A stretch of DNA of 17,724 nucleotides from Chloromonas sp. AAM2 (Eukaryota > Chlorophyta > Chlorophyceae > Chlamydomonadales > Chlamydomonadaceae): assembly GCA_004335635.1 (NCBI GenBank), contig QAXH01006584.1:1-17724 (forward strand), in the 5' to 3' direction. A program made the position numbers and the translations under genes. Under the pieces are notes generated by a model. That model was not told the DNA's origin and did not search any database. It saw only the letters and a program-made list of their open reading frames with translations. Of this stretch, positions 1-8,681 are shown one piece after another (positions within the stretch are counted from its first letter, which is position 1; every line of letters begins with the position of its first letter).

Positions 1-7
1 GTCGTAG

Positions 8-208
8 CTTGCATGGGCCATAGCAGCAGCAGCAGCAGATCTCCTCGGCCTTGGTATCATCAAGATCTCGGATCGATCGGTATGGCCAGTTGAGGTGCAT
101 CGGGACGGCGGAAAACCGAAAGTAGGGCATGGATATTGGTATCCGCCCTGTGTCGATCTGAACTTGTATATCGTGTTAGAACTGCAAGTCGTCAGGGCAT
201 CCTTCAGG
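8..208 (+). other. Weak B3-like open stretch at the left edge
   Basis: The frame is open from 8 and could be an exon ending at an AGG/GTGAGA donor after 208; (CAG)5 at 23-38 could serve as its acceptor. It contains ISDRSVWPVEVHRDGGKPK and ends LELQVVRASFR. The W-P-V-E core followed by G-rich residues, and the closing SFR strand, recall plant B3 DNA-binding domains. The expected GW..F..N.L..GD centre is not well matched. A competing minus-strand frame (1-157, after a CTAAC branch-like site and a TTCAG acceptor) is also open. Neither is established. Confidence 0.2.
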
Positions 209-312
209 GTGAGAGAGGGCTGAGCGTTCTGGTGTTATTTGATTCAGGTGCCGGTGTTGTGTTGATGGCATGCAGCATGCAACACAGAACGGCTTGGTTT
301 AATATGCTGACA

Positions 313-403
313 AAAAAGAGAAGTTTGCCAGTTCTTGGGAGTACCACTGGAACCGGCGCGTCGTGTTGGTACACGGTATGGTTCCACTTCTGGGACAGGC
401 TGT
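313..403 (+). repeat. Diverged relative of the 2594-2842 element
   Basis: It begins with an A-rich run and AAGTTTGCCAGTTCTTGGGA, matching the left arm of the other element, and contains CCACTTCTGGGACAGG at 384-399, matching its internal motif. No right arm is visible. Confidence 0.4.
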
Positions 404-2593
404 TGTGGTTGTTTTCTTGTAGTCGGTGGTTGTTTCAACACAACGATTTGTTTACCAACGCCGAGGGCAAGTCGGTAGCCCACAGATTACAGGCCACCAA
501 ACGTCGCGTTTTAGCACACTGCAGAGTGCGACTATGGTGGTCATCATCACCAAACCCCGAGCAAGCGCGCATTGCTGGGAAAGGCGGACATCTCTGTCCC
601 CAATCACCTGGTGGAATGGTCATGCTGCTTGCACGAGCATCATGCATGCACTGGCAACTCAGCCAGGGGAGTTGGTTACCAAGCACAAACCACGGGCAAG
701 CCAGCATTGCAAGGAAGCCACAGGATTCGCATGCGCGGTTGTGAGCACAAGTTCAAGTTGTACAAGGATCAGCTTTCGCAAGCTCACACAGCAGCAAGTG
801 TGAGCTTCTATATGAATGGCACACGCTGTCCTTTGCTCCGCTGCATGGGTTGCATTTGGCCCAGGTGCCTTGACACCGCATGCCCTTTGGCGTGTGATGC
901 GTTGCATTACATGTTGGCTTTCTTACAGCCTGTGTGGCGTTGAAGAGCCACTCAGGCACTACACAATTTGAGAACACCCTGGAAAATGCGCCGTTTGTTA
1001 AGCTATGTGACCCCAGAACTACTCACCAGGCATGCCTCCCACACACACAGTGCTCGGAATGCTGTTCTTTGGTTTCGCTTGATCTGGTAAGAGTATAAGC
1101 ACCAAGCTATTGCTGACCACCTGTTTGCAAGGAGGCAAGCAGATGCACGTTTTCAAAGAGGCCAGGTTTTCATCAGCACTTATTTGTGCCTAGCCAACTG
1201 GCACTGGCACTCTTAGTCACGTGCCTGGCCACATCCGCTGGTGATGGAACCTGCTCGCAGACTGTATGCTGCATTCTTGTGTGGTCATGACAATTCTGTG
1301 ACCATTTTTTGCATACTGCATCAGGCCCTTGACCGGCATGAAAACAAGGACCATACAGATTACCATTTCGTGTTGTCCCGGGCATGGCAAGACCACCTGC
1401 TCAAGTATTATGACCTTGCGCTCTATTTCATGTCCTGGCTGCACTGGCTGAAGCCTCGCATCAAAGGGACCTAGCATGGTTGCCTGGGGTTTGCTTTGCC
1501 ATGGCCGTCGTCATGGCTTTCTGAGTTTGAGGGATTGATACGCATGGGTGGTACACTTTCCAATGCATGTATGTTGGTTGTATCGTAAGTATTGCTGCAG
1601 AAAACGGATGTTGCACCGGTGTGGTGGTGCCAGCGTTCCCATGCAATAGCGGCTTCAGTCGGCTGCTCTGCATGAGTGCATGGAACATTTAGGCGTGCCT
1701 GTTTGGCAGTGAGGAAGCACTGCAGGCTGGCAAGGTATGGTTCTTCAAAGCAATCGCAATCTCGATCTCTCGCATTCAGAGAGATGGATGGCTAGAGCTT
1801 TATATCAGTAGAAAAGTGACAGAGGTGAAGATATCCTTTCAGCCCTCCAACCAGGTCTAATTTCTCTCATTTGTCAGATTTACCTCATTGACCGTGACAT
1901 GTTGGTTGGACAGGCTTGTTTCCCTCCCGCCATGTGATCAGTGACCCATTGGACACAAGCGCTCTGCTGTTCCCAGGCTCGCTCGTTTGAAGATTTGCCG
2001 AATTTGGCACTGTGATCATTTGCGAGTATGCGACTGTTATTTGATTTTTCTACTTGCTGGGGGGATGTAGGGCGTGTTGAGGTTCAATCGTGCTTCAGAT
2101 TGCCGAGGGGTACGCTGATTGGCGCTTGATGGCAAGAACTTTTACAACAGTTACTGAATTGGCTTTGTGGCCTGGCCAAGCTTTGTTTCTCCACGCATCC
2201 GCGTTTTGTACACATTTTCATGGTTCTGCTGTGTGCCAACCATATGCCACACGCATGAGGGTACGCACAATGAGTGTGTCAAGCCGAGTATATGCATGCT
2301 TTTTTTGCTGCATGTGCACCTGTGCACACACACGCCTGCATGGACAAGTACCGCATTTGCTGCTAAAGTACTAGTAAGACTGCCGTGTGAGATTGCTGTG
2401 TACGCTGCTAGAGAACGAGTACCCGTCGGGACAATCCACAACCTAGGCGGCTGCGAGCGGCTGAATGCGACCTTATCAATCATGTTTGATTTTCCTTAAC
2501 CTTCATCAACCTAGTCATCCTGCAACATGTGGGCAGCGGCTGAACATGTGACGGTATGCCATGTTCGTGCCATGCAACCCTGCTTGCACATAG

Positions 2594-2842
2594 GAAAAAG
2601 AAGTTTGCCGGTTCTGGGACAATTTGACGTGAGACTCTGCTTTACCTCTGGGCTGTGTGTGTATCAATGGCGATCACCGGGACAGGTGCATCCACGGTGT
2701 GGATTGTGTGGGGTGGGGTGGAAGGTGCCACTTCTGGGACAAACACTGGGGCTGACACTTGCTCTCCACATCGGGCACTCACAACACCAGTTACAGTGGC
2801 GTTTTCAAAATTGCCCCAGAACTGGCAAAGTTTTTTTTTCTT
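2594..2842. repeat. Inverted-repeat element of about 250 bp
   Basis: The left arm (about 2594-2625) contains AAGTTTGCCGGTTCTGGGAC. The reverse complement of 2812-2842 contains ACTTTGCCAGTTCTGGGGCA next to a run of A. The arms match at roughly 25 of 30 positions. The inside has a further CCACTTCTGGGAC motif and no transposase. It resembles a small non-autonomous inverted-repeat element (MITE-like); no target-site duplication was confirmed. Confidence 0.5.
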
Positions 2843-3631
2843 CGTAATGTGCAATGTAAAATTTGTGAAATGCCTGCGGCTCCCCGCACTTTCTGACATC
2901 TGGTTCAGTCGCTGTGCCAAGCACAGAGTTGAACGCGTGGATGCTTGACATGGCGGGCACAGTCTGAGCGCAGCCCCCGCTGCACACTGCCACTGCCACG
3001 CTTGCACACCGCACTCACAAACCGCCCTGTGTTGCGACCTGTCCATTTTCGGTTGATGAAACCGGTGCTTCAAGCAGCAACCTACCTGTGACAGAACCAG
3101 TGTACCAGTCTAAGCCCATAAAGTCATACACAACAACCGCATTTGCATTGCTTTACTAGTTTGACGACCGACGAGTGCCTTGCATTGCTGGTTGAAGTCA
3201 ATCATGAGCATAAACACTTATCCAAAAACTACTTGTTTAAACTCGTAATATATCATGTCAGGGCTGGCATCTACAAGGAATCAAGCTTAGGTAGCGCACG
3301 CAGAGCTCAAAACTCAGGCGTCACTTGATTGCAGTATTAATGCTGTGTTGATGGCACGTGGCAGGCAACAGGCTTTGTTTGAATTATTCGACCACGGTTT
3401 GATGTGCCCCACAGCTCAGAACTTTGTGGCTTATCACGTAATAAACACACAAGGACTGATATGGGGCCCTTGCAGACATGCCAGCTGCTGCAATGGCTGT
3501 TACCAGACAAGCCGGCAACATGCCCTGTTGGGTATGGGTATGACTCAGTATCGTGTGCGTTGAATGTCACGAGGTCATGTCCCAGCCACAAACATTCAAA
3601 ACATGGTACACAAGTACCTGTTGGCCAAACC

Positions 3632-4249
3632 TAGCTCCAGACTCCTTGGGTGGTAAACCCCTGAAGCAGTAGTTTAAGACTTCCCACAAGCCAACTGCCA
3701 TCTGGACGCAGAGTAACTGCCTCGCCATTGACAGTAAGCGCGTTTGCGCCTCCAGAAGGCAAGTATTGCTGGAATGGCGAGACATTGACAGTGTAATGTC
3801 CGACATGATAATGCTACGGCAGTGCAATGACTTCAAAGGACCCAGTGCGTGGTTGCAGCAGCTAAAGTGACCTCAATCCACTAGATGCGAGCCTACCCAG
3901 CCTGTTGGCGGTGTGGCTGGGGTGGATGAATAGTGGCGGTGACGGCTGGTACGGCCAAGGTTGGTGGTTGGAAACGGCTTTACGACACAAGAACCCAGCA
4001 CCGACAGAAGCAAAACACTCCATCGCTTTTTAAATCTAGCGCGCCACTCTGTAAGACTTCTTTATCAGGCGTTGGGCTCAGGTGAACAGAGCTGACAACC
4101 ATTTCATATTGACCGGGATTTGCAGTGGTGATTCTGCAGCTCAATACGGAGGCCTGCGCCAGTTTGCTGTTGCAGCCCAGGTGAGGCGCAGAGTACTGTG
4201 CATACCGTGCATTGATGTTGCATGTACCTCCCTGATTTGCTCCACACAT
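3632..4249 (-). other. Two possible minus-strand exons of an unknown protein
   Basis: One frame (4249 to about 3968) reads protein-like: two cysteines (GCNSKLAQASVLSCRI), then NPGQYEMVVSSVHLSPTPDK and ALDLKSDGVF. A second (3807 to a TAG at 3632), entered through a CCGTAG acceptor, contains GHYTVNVSPFQQYLPSGG, LTVNGEAVTLRPDGSW and ends GFTTQGVWS. Both share a G-x-Y...V-x-VS...L...L-x-x-DG pattern, which might mean related beta-sandwich repeats. A clear donor for the first and a link between the two were not found. It could be a gene 5' to 5' with the coiled-coil gene, or a fragment. Confidence 0.27.
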
Positions 4250-4507
4250 CAGGTTGTCACTTCAAACCAGTCACATTTCACTGTATCGTGTACCAGTGGT
4301 GCTCTGTGTAATGTGGGCATGCAGCCTTTGTGCATGGGGTTGGAGATACCGATTCCGAGACACTGTGCTGGACAACAGGACTTCTGTCTGCAGACGCAGC
4401 AGTCTGATGTGCAACCACATACCCTCATACATGCTGTACATTCCACCATGCACACTTTCCCTGGGGCTGGCTGCCATGCTACACACACCTGCATCATGCC
4501 TTTTCAG

Positions 4508-6519
4508 GGCGTGCATGTCATGTTTCCAAGCATACACAAACCTCGCAAGCCATCCCCAGCCCGGGCCGCCCGCAAATCCGTTTCCCACGGCCGCCTGCGA
4601 CCTCCGGCTCCTGAACCAGCGGAAACTGAACACGTGGCCTGGCGGGGCCGGGACCTTCTAGCCCAGGTGCTGCAGCTGAGGCCGAACGAGGAGGAGCAGG
4701 TGGCGGCCTTGATAAAGAAGTACACAAGCGTGAGTGACGATGGGTTTGTGCTGGCGTCTGGTCAGTAAGGGGACAGTTTGGTGAAGGAGGTGTTGTGTAT
4801 CAGCAGCCCAACGGGCTTAGTACCAGCAGCCCAACGCGAACTTTAAACTTCTTTCTCAGGGTAGGTCAGGGCGGTACACATCCCGACCCGTGTCGTGTGA
4901 CGGCTTGCCTGATGTATAACTGCCTTTCATTGTGTGCATCAACTTGAACAAAGGGTTTACGCCACAACCAGCATCCCAGCAGGTCCAAGACATGACGTGC
5001 CACAGATGTCACAGAACAAAATAAAGTGCCAGAAGTGACTGGCTGCTAATGTCCGTTTCTTTTCAGTTTCTGAAGACCCAGATCAACTCGGACGCCGCCT
5101 ACTCACGTGCACTGGAGAAGGAGCACATGGAGCGGTCGGCACATGTGTTCAAACTGCAGAAACAGCTCAGTGGCATGCAGGCAACCCTCAAGGTGGGTTG
5201 TGGCAGGTGCAGCACATGGGAGGCCTGTGCAATGGTAGCAAGGTTTGGAGAATACGTGTTAGAGTGCAGCTCAGAGATGGGTCCTAATCGAATGGAGCAG
5301 GCATACAGATTATGTGAACGGTCACACTTGTGCACACGGCGCTGGAACAGAGGGCACCTAGCCTTGTCTCTGATGCTTCTGGGTTCAATCAAAGCTCGAC
5401 TATATTGATACAAACAACTGAAGCAGGATAAGAGCAGAGAGCAGTCAGCCATGATCGTTCCAAAACTTTGTCCGTGGCATTGCACGCCACTTCTCTTACT
5501 GCATTGAGACCACGGCAGTGAGAACGACAGCAACAACAGCCGCTCAACGCTTGTATGCCGCACACGCTTGTATGCCGCACACGCTTGTATGCCGCACACG
5601 CTTGTGTGCCGCACGCGCTTGTATGCCGCACACGCTTGTGTGCTGCACGCTCTTGCTCTTCCGTTTGAGGCCCTCTAGGGATACTATGTTGGTTCCTGTT
5701 GCATTCCTTTCAGGTGTGCAGAGCCCCCGGGCCAGGGGAGCTAGCAGAAGGCAGGGCACAGGAGACGATGAACCAGTGTGACCAGACCATACAGGTATAC
5801 GGGTGGTGTCATTGGATTCAAACCAAGTATGAAGGACGGTACAGCATGGTAAATCGTGTGCTTAATTGAGTAAGTGTAATAAACACCGTTTTCCTTGTGG
5901 AAGAATGGGATGCTAATTCCATGATGCACCATCACGTACAGCCATGCTGGGTCCTGTGCTCTACCCGTGCTTTCAATCCGAGACGAAGTCGGGCAGGTCA
6001 GGCAACACAAAGAACTCGCCAGCACTCAGCAATACGCCACAGGAATGACGGCCCCCACTGACTGATGGGCGGTCAACGCTGTTCGGTGTGCCACTGTTCA
6101 GTGCAACGGTTGGAGTCAGAGTGAACACCTCAATGCGTTGATATAAATTTTCACGAGAAACAGACGAAAACTGCTAAAAATTTGCCCAAAACTGTCCACA
6201 GCGGTTGGAATCTGAGGTGGCGAGGGTGCGGCTCCAGGCGGGGGCGGGCCGACAGGCGGCGGGCGGGGCACTGAGGGAGGAGCGGGCCATCAATGAAGCC
6301 TTACACGCTGAGGTGAGCGGCGCACAGTCCTGGGTGCGACTGGGGCACACCCGTCAGTACAGGTGCACAGGCGGCCAGTTGATGTGCTCTTCCCACCATG
6401 CTATCACTATACACTTACCAAGCTCTTCTGTTTGTCTGCAGCTGCTGGTGGCGCATGCAATGTCCAAGCAGCGGGCGAGGGAGCTCAAGCAAGCCCAGGC
6501 GCAGCTCAGGCGCACGCAG
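4508..6519 (+). CDS. Unrecognised coiled-coil protein, five exons, both ends uncertain
   Basis: Exons 4508-4729, 5067-5192, 5714-5794, 6202-6312 and 6442-6519 total 618 nt (206 residues). Every intron is phase 0, with good CAG acceptors and GTGAGT, GTGGGT, GTATAC, GTGAGC and GTACGC donors. The first about 45 residues are basic and proline-rich, then come GRDLLAQVLQLRPNEEEQV and IKKYTSFLKTQINSD. The rest is charged, helical and coiled-coil-like (ALEKEHMERSAHVFKLQKQL, RLESEVARVRL, MSKQRARELKQAQAQLRRTQ). I do not recognise a family. The start could be the ATG at 4520 (MFPSIHKPRK) or an upstream exon joined at the acceptor before 4508; the frame stays open upstream to about 4055, so the stop test does not decide. 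The 3' end is discussed under 6957-7466. Confidence refers to the exon chain, not to a function. Confidence 0.72.
5548..5649. repeat. 17-nt minisatellite, six copies
   Basis: Six tandem units of CGCTTGTATGCCGCACA, with G/A and C/T variants in units 4 and 6, lie in intron 2 of the coiled-coil gene about 65 nt before its acceptor. Confidence 0.9.
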
Positions 6520-6708
6520 GTACGCCAAGCGGCACTCCGGTGTGGCTTGTACTAGTCGCAGGGGTATTGCTAGAGAAAGCAAGCCTCTACGGGCTACTGG
6601 TAAACTGATTCACAATGTATGTACAGGTCGCACCTCAAAGGCCAAACCTGGGCAGCGAACCAGCTCTCAGTGATGATGGACCAGTGATGTGGGCCTTTTC
6701 CGGTTGAC

Positions 6709-6732
6709 GTGTGTGTGTGTGTGTATGTGTGC
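6709..6732. repeat. GT microsatellite
   Basis: A (GT)n tract with one A interruption, downstream of the 6519 donor. Confidence 0.85.
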
Positions 6733-6941
6733 ACGTCAGGCCACGGGCAGTTTGCTGACTGGTCGATGCTTATGGCTTTGAGTGAGCTGCTTGTCGTTCC
6801 TTGTATGGAAAGCTGCTTGCCATGTTCAGCTATACACGCACCACAGCTGGTCAAGAAGCGCCTGTACACTGCATGTATTTGCCGAGCGTTTACCCTATCG
6901 TCACCAGGGTATCTTAACACGGCAGCGGCCAGTTTGAACTG

Positions 6942-7190
6942 TCATGGTGGCTGCAGGTTGCCATCGCTCGCAAGCACCCTCACCTGGGCGTGCATAACGC
7001 GATTGCCGTAGAAGAAACATACCACAGCGGCGGGGAGGAGGAGGCAGAAGAGGACGAGGAGGGAAACCAAGCCCCAGGCCATCTGATCGGGCAGGTGCAA
7101 GCGGATGGCCAGCCACACAGCCGGCATGAGTCTCCCAGCCGCCAGCTGCCCGCGGTTGGGACTGAAGGTGGTGGGCGGCAGATCGACGAG
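6942..7190 (-). CDS. Alternative minus-strand exon encoding a membrane segment
   Basis: On the minus strand, a TAG acceptor at 7193-7191 opens a frame that begins LVDLPPTTFSPNRGQ. It contains a strong hydrophobic stretch (GLVSLLVLFCLLLPAAVVCF) followed by FYGNRVMHAQ. It either ends at a CAG/GTGAGG donor (exon 7190-6984, exactly 69 codons) or reads on to TGA at 6944-6942. Third-position GC in this frame is about 83 percent by my count, higher than in the sense reading. I found no convincing partner exons and no nearby TGTAA on the minus strand. It may simply be the mirror of the glutamate-rich sense reading, since GAG and CTC are complementary. Confidence 0.3.
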   Translation of the reverse strand, partial: LVDLPPTTFSPNRGQLAAGRLMPAVWLAIRLHLPDQMAWGLVSLLVLFCLLLPAAVVCFFYGNRVMHAQVRVLASDGNLQPP

Positions 7191-7466
7191 CTATTTAAGG
7201 CAGAGCTTGCAGTACGAATGCATGGCGGGAGCGATCACCCGCATTTCCAGGCGCACGCAGTGACGGCTGCACCTGACTCAAATCCGCGAGACGTGCGTCC
7301 CGCGCCGAATTCGCATCATAATGTTGATGAAGAGCATGCTAGCTCGCGTGCATTGGAACAACAGCAGCAAGGCCCGCTGCACCAGACACAAGGGCGCCAG
7401 ACCCAAACTTCTTCAATCTCCGCTGATGACACGCGCATCATGCTATGCATGATCACGGAAGAATGA
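6957..7466 (+). CDS. Possible last exon of the coiled-coil gene (disputed by an antisense exon)
   Basis: After the donor at 6520, a TGCAG acceptor at 6952-6956 opens a phase-0 frame of 169 codons to TGA at 7464-7466. It continues the all-phase-0 pattern, and TGTAA motifs follow 93 and 172 nt after the stop. The reading is acidic at first (EEEAEEDEEGN), then rich in Q, H and S with no recognisable domain. Third-position GC is about 68 percent up to 7190 but only about 53 percent afterwards, near background, so the distal part may be untranslated or wrong. The GC-rich core 6984-7190 reads equally well on the opposite strand. Confidence 0.4.
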   Translation, partial: VAIARKHPHLGVHNAIAVEETYHSGGEEEAEEDEEGNQAPGHLIGQVQADGQPHSRHESPSRQLPAVGTEGGGRQIDELFKAELAVRMHGGSDHPHFQAHAVTAAPDSNPRDVRPAPNSHHNVDEEHASSRALEQQQQGPLHQTQGRQTQTSSISADDTRIMLCMITEE

Positions 7467-7558
7467 GACACGCACGGTAATGGAGTCCTGGGTTTGAGTG
7501 GTTACACTCAGGCAGCAACGCTGTTGTTACATGCCCCTTGGTTGGGGCCGTATGAAGC

Positions 7559-7563
7559 TGTAA
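7559..7563 (+). terminator. Candidate TGTAA polyadenylation signal for the coiled-coil gene
   Basis: TGTAA at 7559-7563, with another at 7638-7642, follows the stop at 7466 by 93 and 172 nt. It supports the sense reading of 6957-7466, but a pentamer is weak evidence alone. Confidence 0.35.
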
Positions 7564-7867
7564 GAGTGGCCGCGCTTTGCTGTCGTAGGGCTTGTGTTGT
7601 GCTGTTGCTATACAGCCAGATAACGGTCGGTAACCGCTGTAACTGTCATCTGCCTAACCCTGCATTGCGTTGCAACCAGCCCGGTCAACCACTGCCACTG
7701 TGCTGGGCAGTGTGCTGCCCCACGATTGCAAGACACACGAATCGTGCCCGCTTGCAATCAGACACTGGCATTGCATCTTCTGATTTGTTCAGCCGATGCC
7801 CTCCACACCCGGGGGTTCAACCCCTGCTGCACAGCCGCATGGCACAAGTGGGGAGGAGACCAGCAAG

Positions 7868-7900
7868 GAAGCAAGAAAGAGAGAGAGAGAGGGGCGGTGG

Positions 7901-7938
<38 letters not shown>

Positions 7939-7952
7939 GAGAGAGAGAGGAG
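7868..7952. repeat. GA-rich microsatellite
   Basis: An almost pure purine tract of GA repeats, interrupted by GGGGCGGTGG and single changes, in the spacer between the converging genes. Confidence 0.9.
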
Positions 7953-8421
7953 CCAGTGCGGTGAGGCAGTGAAATGCCAAGCGCATGCTCACTCAATGCC
8001 ACAAGGTCAGGCTCACGGTGTCTGTTCAGCCTGGTGATGCCAACTACATGCCAAGCCATACTGTGCTCTCCTTGTCTGTGCCTGTGTGGCATGTTGTGCC
8101 CTGCGCTCGCCGTGTGACGGACATGCTTTCGCACATACCTAGCAAAACGCTCCTTAGATCAGGGACACGGCCCAACACACCAACAGGCTAAAACCAGTCG
8201 GATAATTCAGAAAAATGTTCCCATCAAATACTTAGCTTGAAAAAATGCGGACTGCCTGATCACTTGAGGGGAGGGACTCCAGCCCGTCCAACCTTCAAGT
8301 GAAGGGGATTACAACACACCGCGATAGTAATGGTGGTGGTCACCCCTCGAGGTACTATCCTGACCGCAAGCCCCACATGGTCCACTTGTGGGCGGGGCCT
8401 GACACCCACCCACCCCACGCA

Positions 8422-8426
8422 TTACA
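8422..8426 (-). terminator. Candidate TGTAA polyadenylation signal for the acyltransferase
   Basis: TGTAA on the minus strand, about 256 nt beyond the TAG stop, is the closest such motif downstream of the gene. TGTAA is the usual chlorophyte poly(A) signal. A second copy lies at 8309-8313. Confidence 0.4.
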
Positions 8427-8580
8427 GCATCCCTTGTTCTCTGCATATTGATAGCATATCCGTTGATCAGCTCATCCAGACGTATCACTTCTCATTCTTC
8501 AACGCACCAATGCTTCTCAGGAAACGAGAACTGAATCACAGTCAGATGTGTCCTCAGCTAATTGCAAGCACCGAGTCCCT

Positions 8581-8612
8581 GCTGTTAACCTTACTTGCTG
8601 TTAACCTTACTT
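8581..8612. repeat. Perfect 16-nt tandem pair
   Basis: GCTGTTAACCTTACTT occurs twice without a gap in the presumed 3' UTR of the acyltransferase. Confidence 0.9.
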
Positions 8613-8681
8613 TATAAAAGCTAAGTGGCCCTCCTGGCGTAACCTCTATGGTTGGATCAGAGTCACAGATGCTTGTGTCGT

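Larger units (their letters stand above)
209..3600. other. Long stretch without a supported gene
   Basis: Open frames here are short and overlap on both strands, with third-position GC near background, so no gene is called. Two exon-shaped pieces on the plus strand deserve mention. One is 724-799, from a CCACAG acceptor to a GTGAGC donor, with GCEHKFKLYKDQLSQAH inside. The other is 1726-1854, 43 phase-0 codons between TGCAG and CAG/GT, with AGKVWFFKAI at its start and TEVKISFQPSNQ at its end. The stretch also contains the inverted-repeat family described separately, and looks like decayed repetitive DNA. Confidence 0.4.
7467..8681. other. Tail-to-tail spacer and 3' UTRs
   Basis: This spacer lies between two converging gene ends. 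It holds TGTAA motifs for both strands, a GA microsatellite and a 16-nt perfect tandem pair. Arms CACTTGA and TCAAGTG flank about 8270-8302. No coding signal was found. Confidence 0.5.

Noticed and set aside
1241..1474. Plus-strand frame with ALDRHENKDHTDYHFVLSRAW
   Set aside because: Reads naturally, but third-position GC is only near background, the antisense frame is also open, and no splice partners or family were recognised.
4082..4507. Upstream part of the 228-codon plus-strand frame
   Set aside because: Low third-position GC and cysteine-rich random-looking sequence; a TTTTCAG acceptor at 4501-4507 marks where the exon-like reading begins.
5548..5649. Regular repeats considered as a CRISPR array
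   Set aside because: Units are head-to-tail 17-mers without spacers, inside an intron of a eukaryotic gene.
5741..6025. 94-codon minus-strand frame with aromatic residues
   Set aside because: It overlaps coiled-coil exon 3 and its intron; no flanking splice signals or family match.
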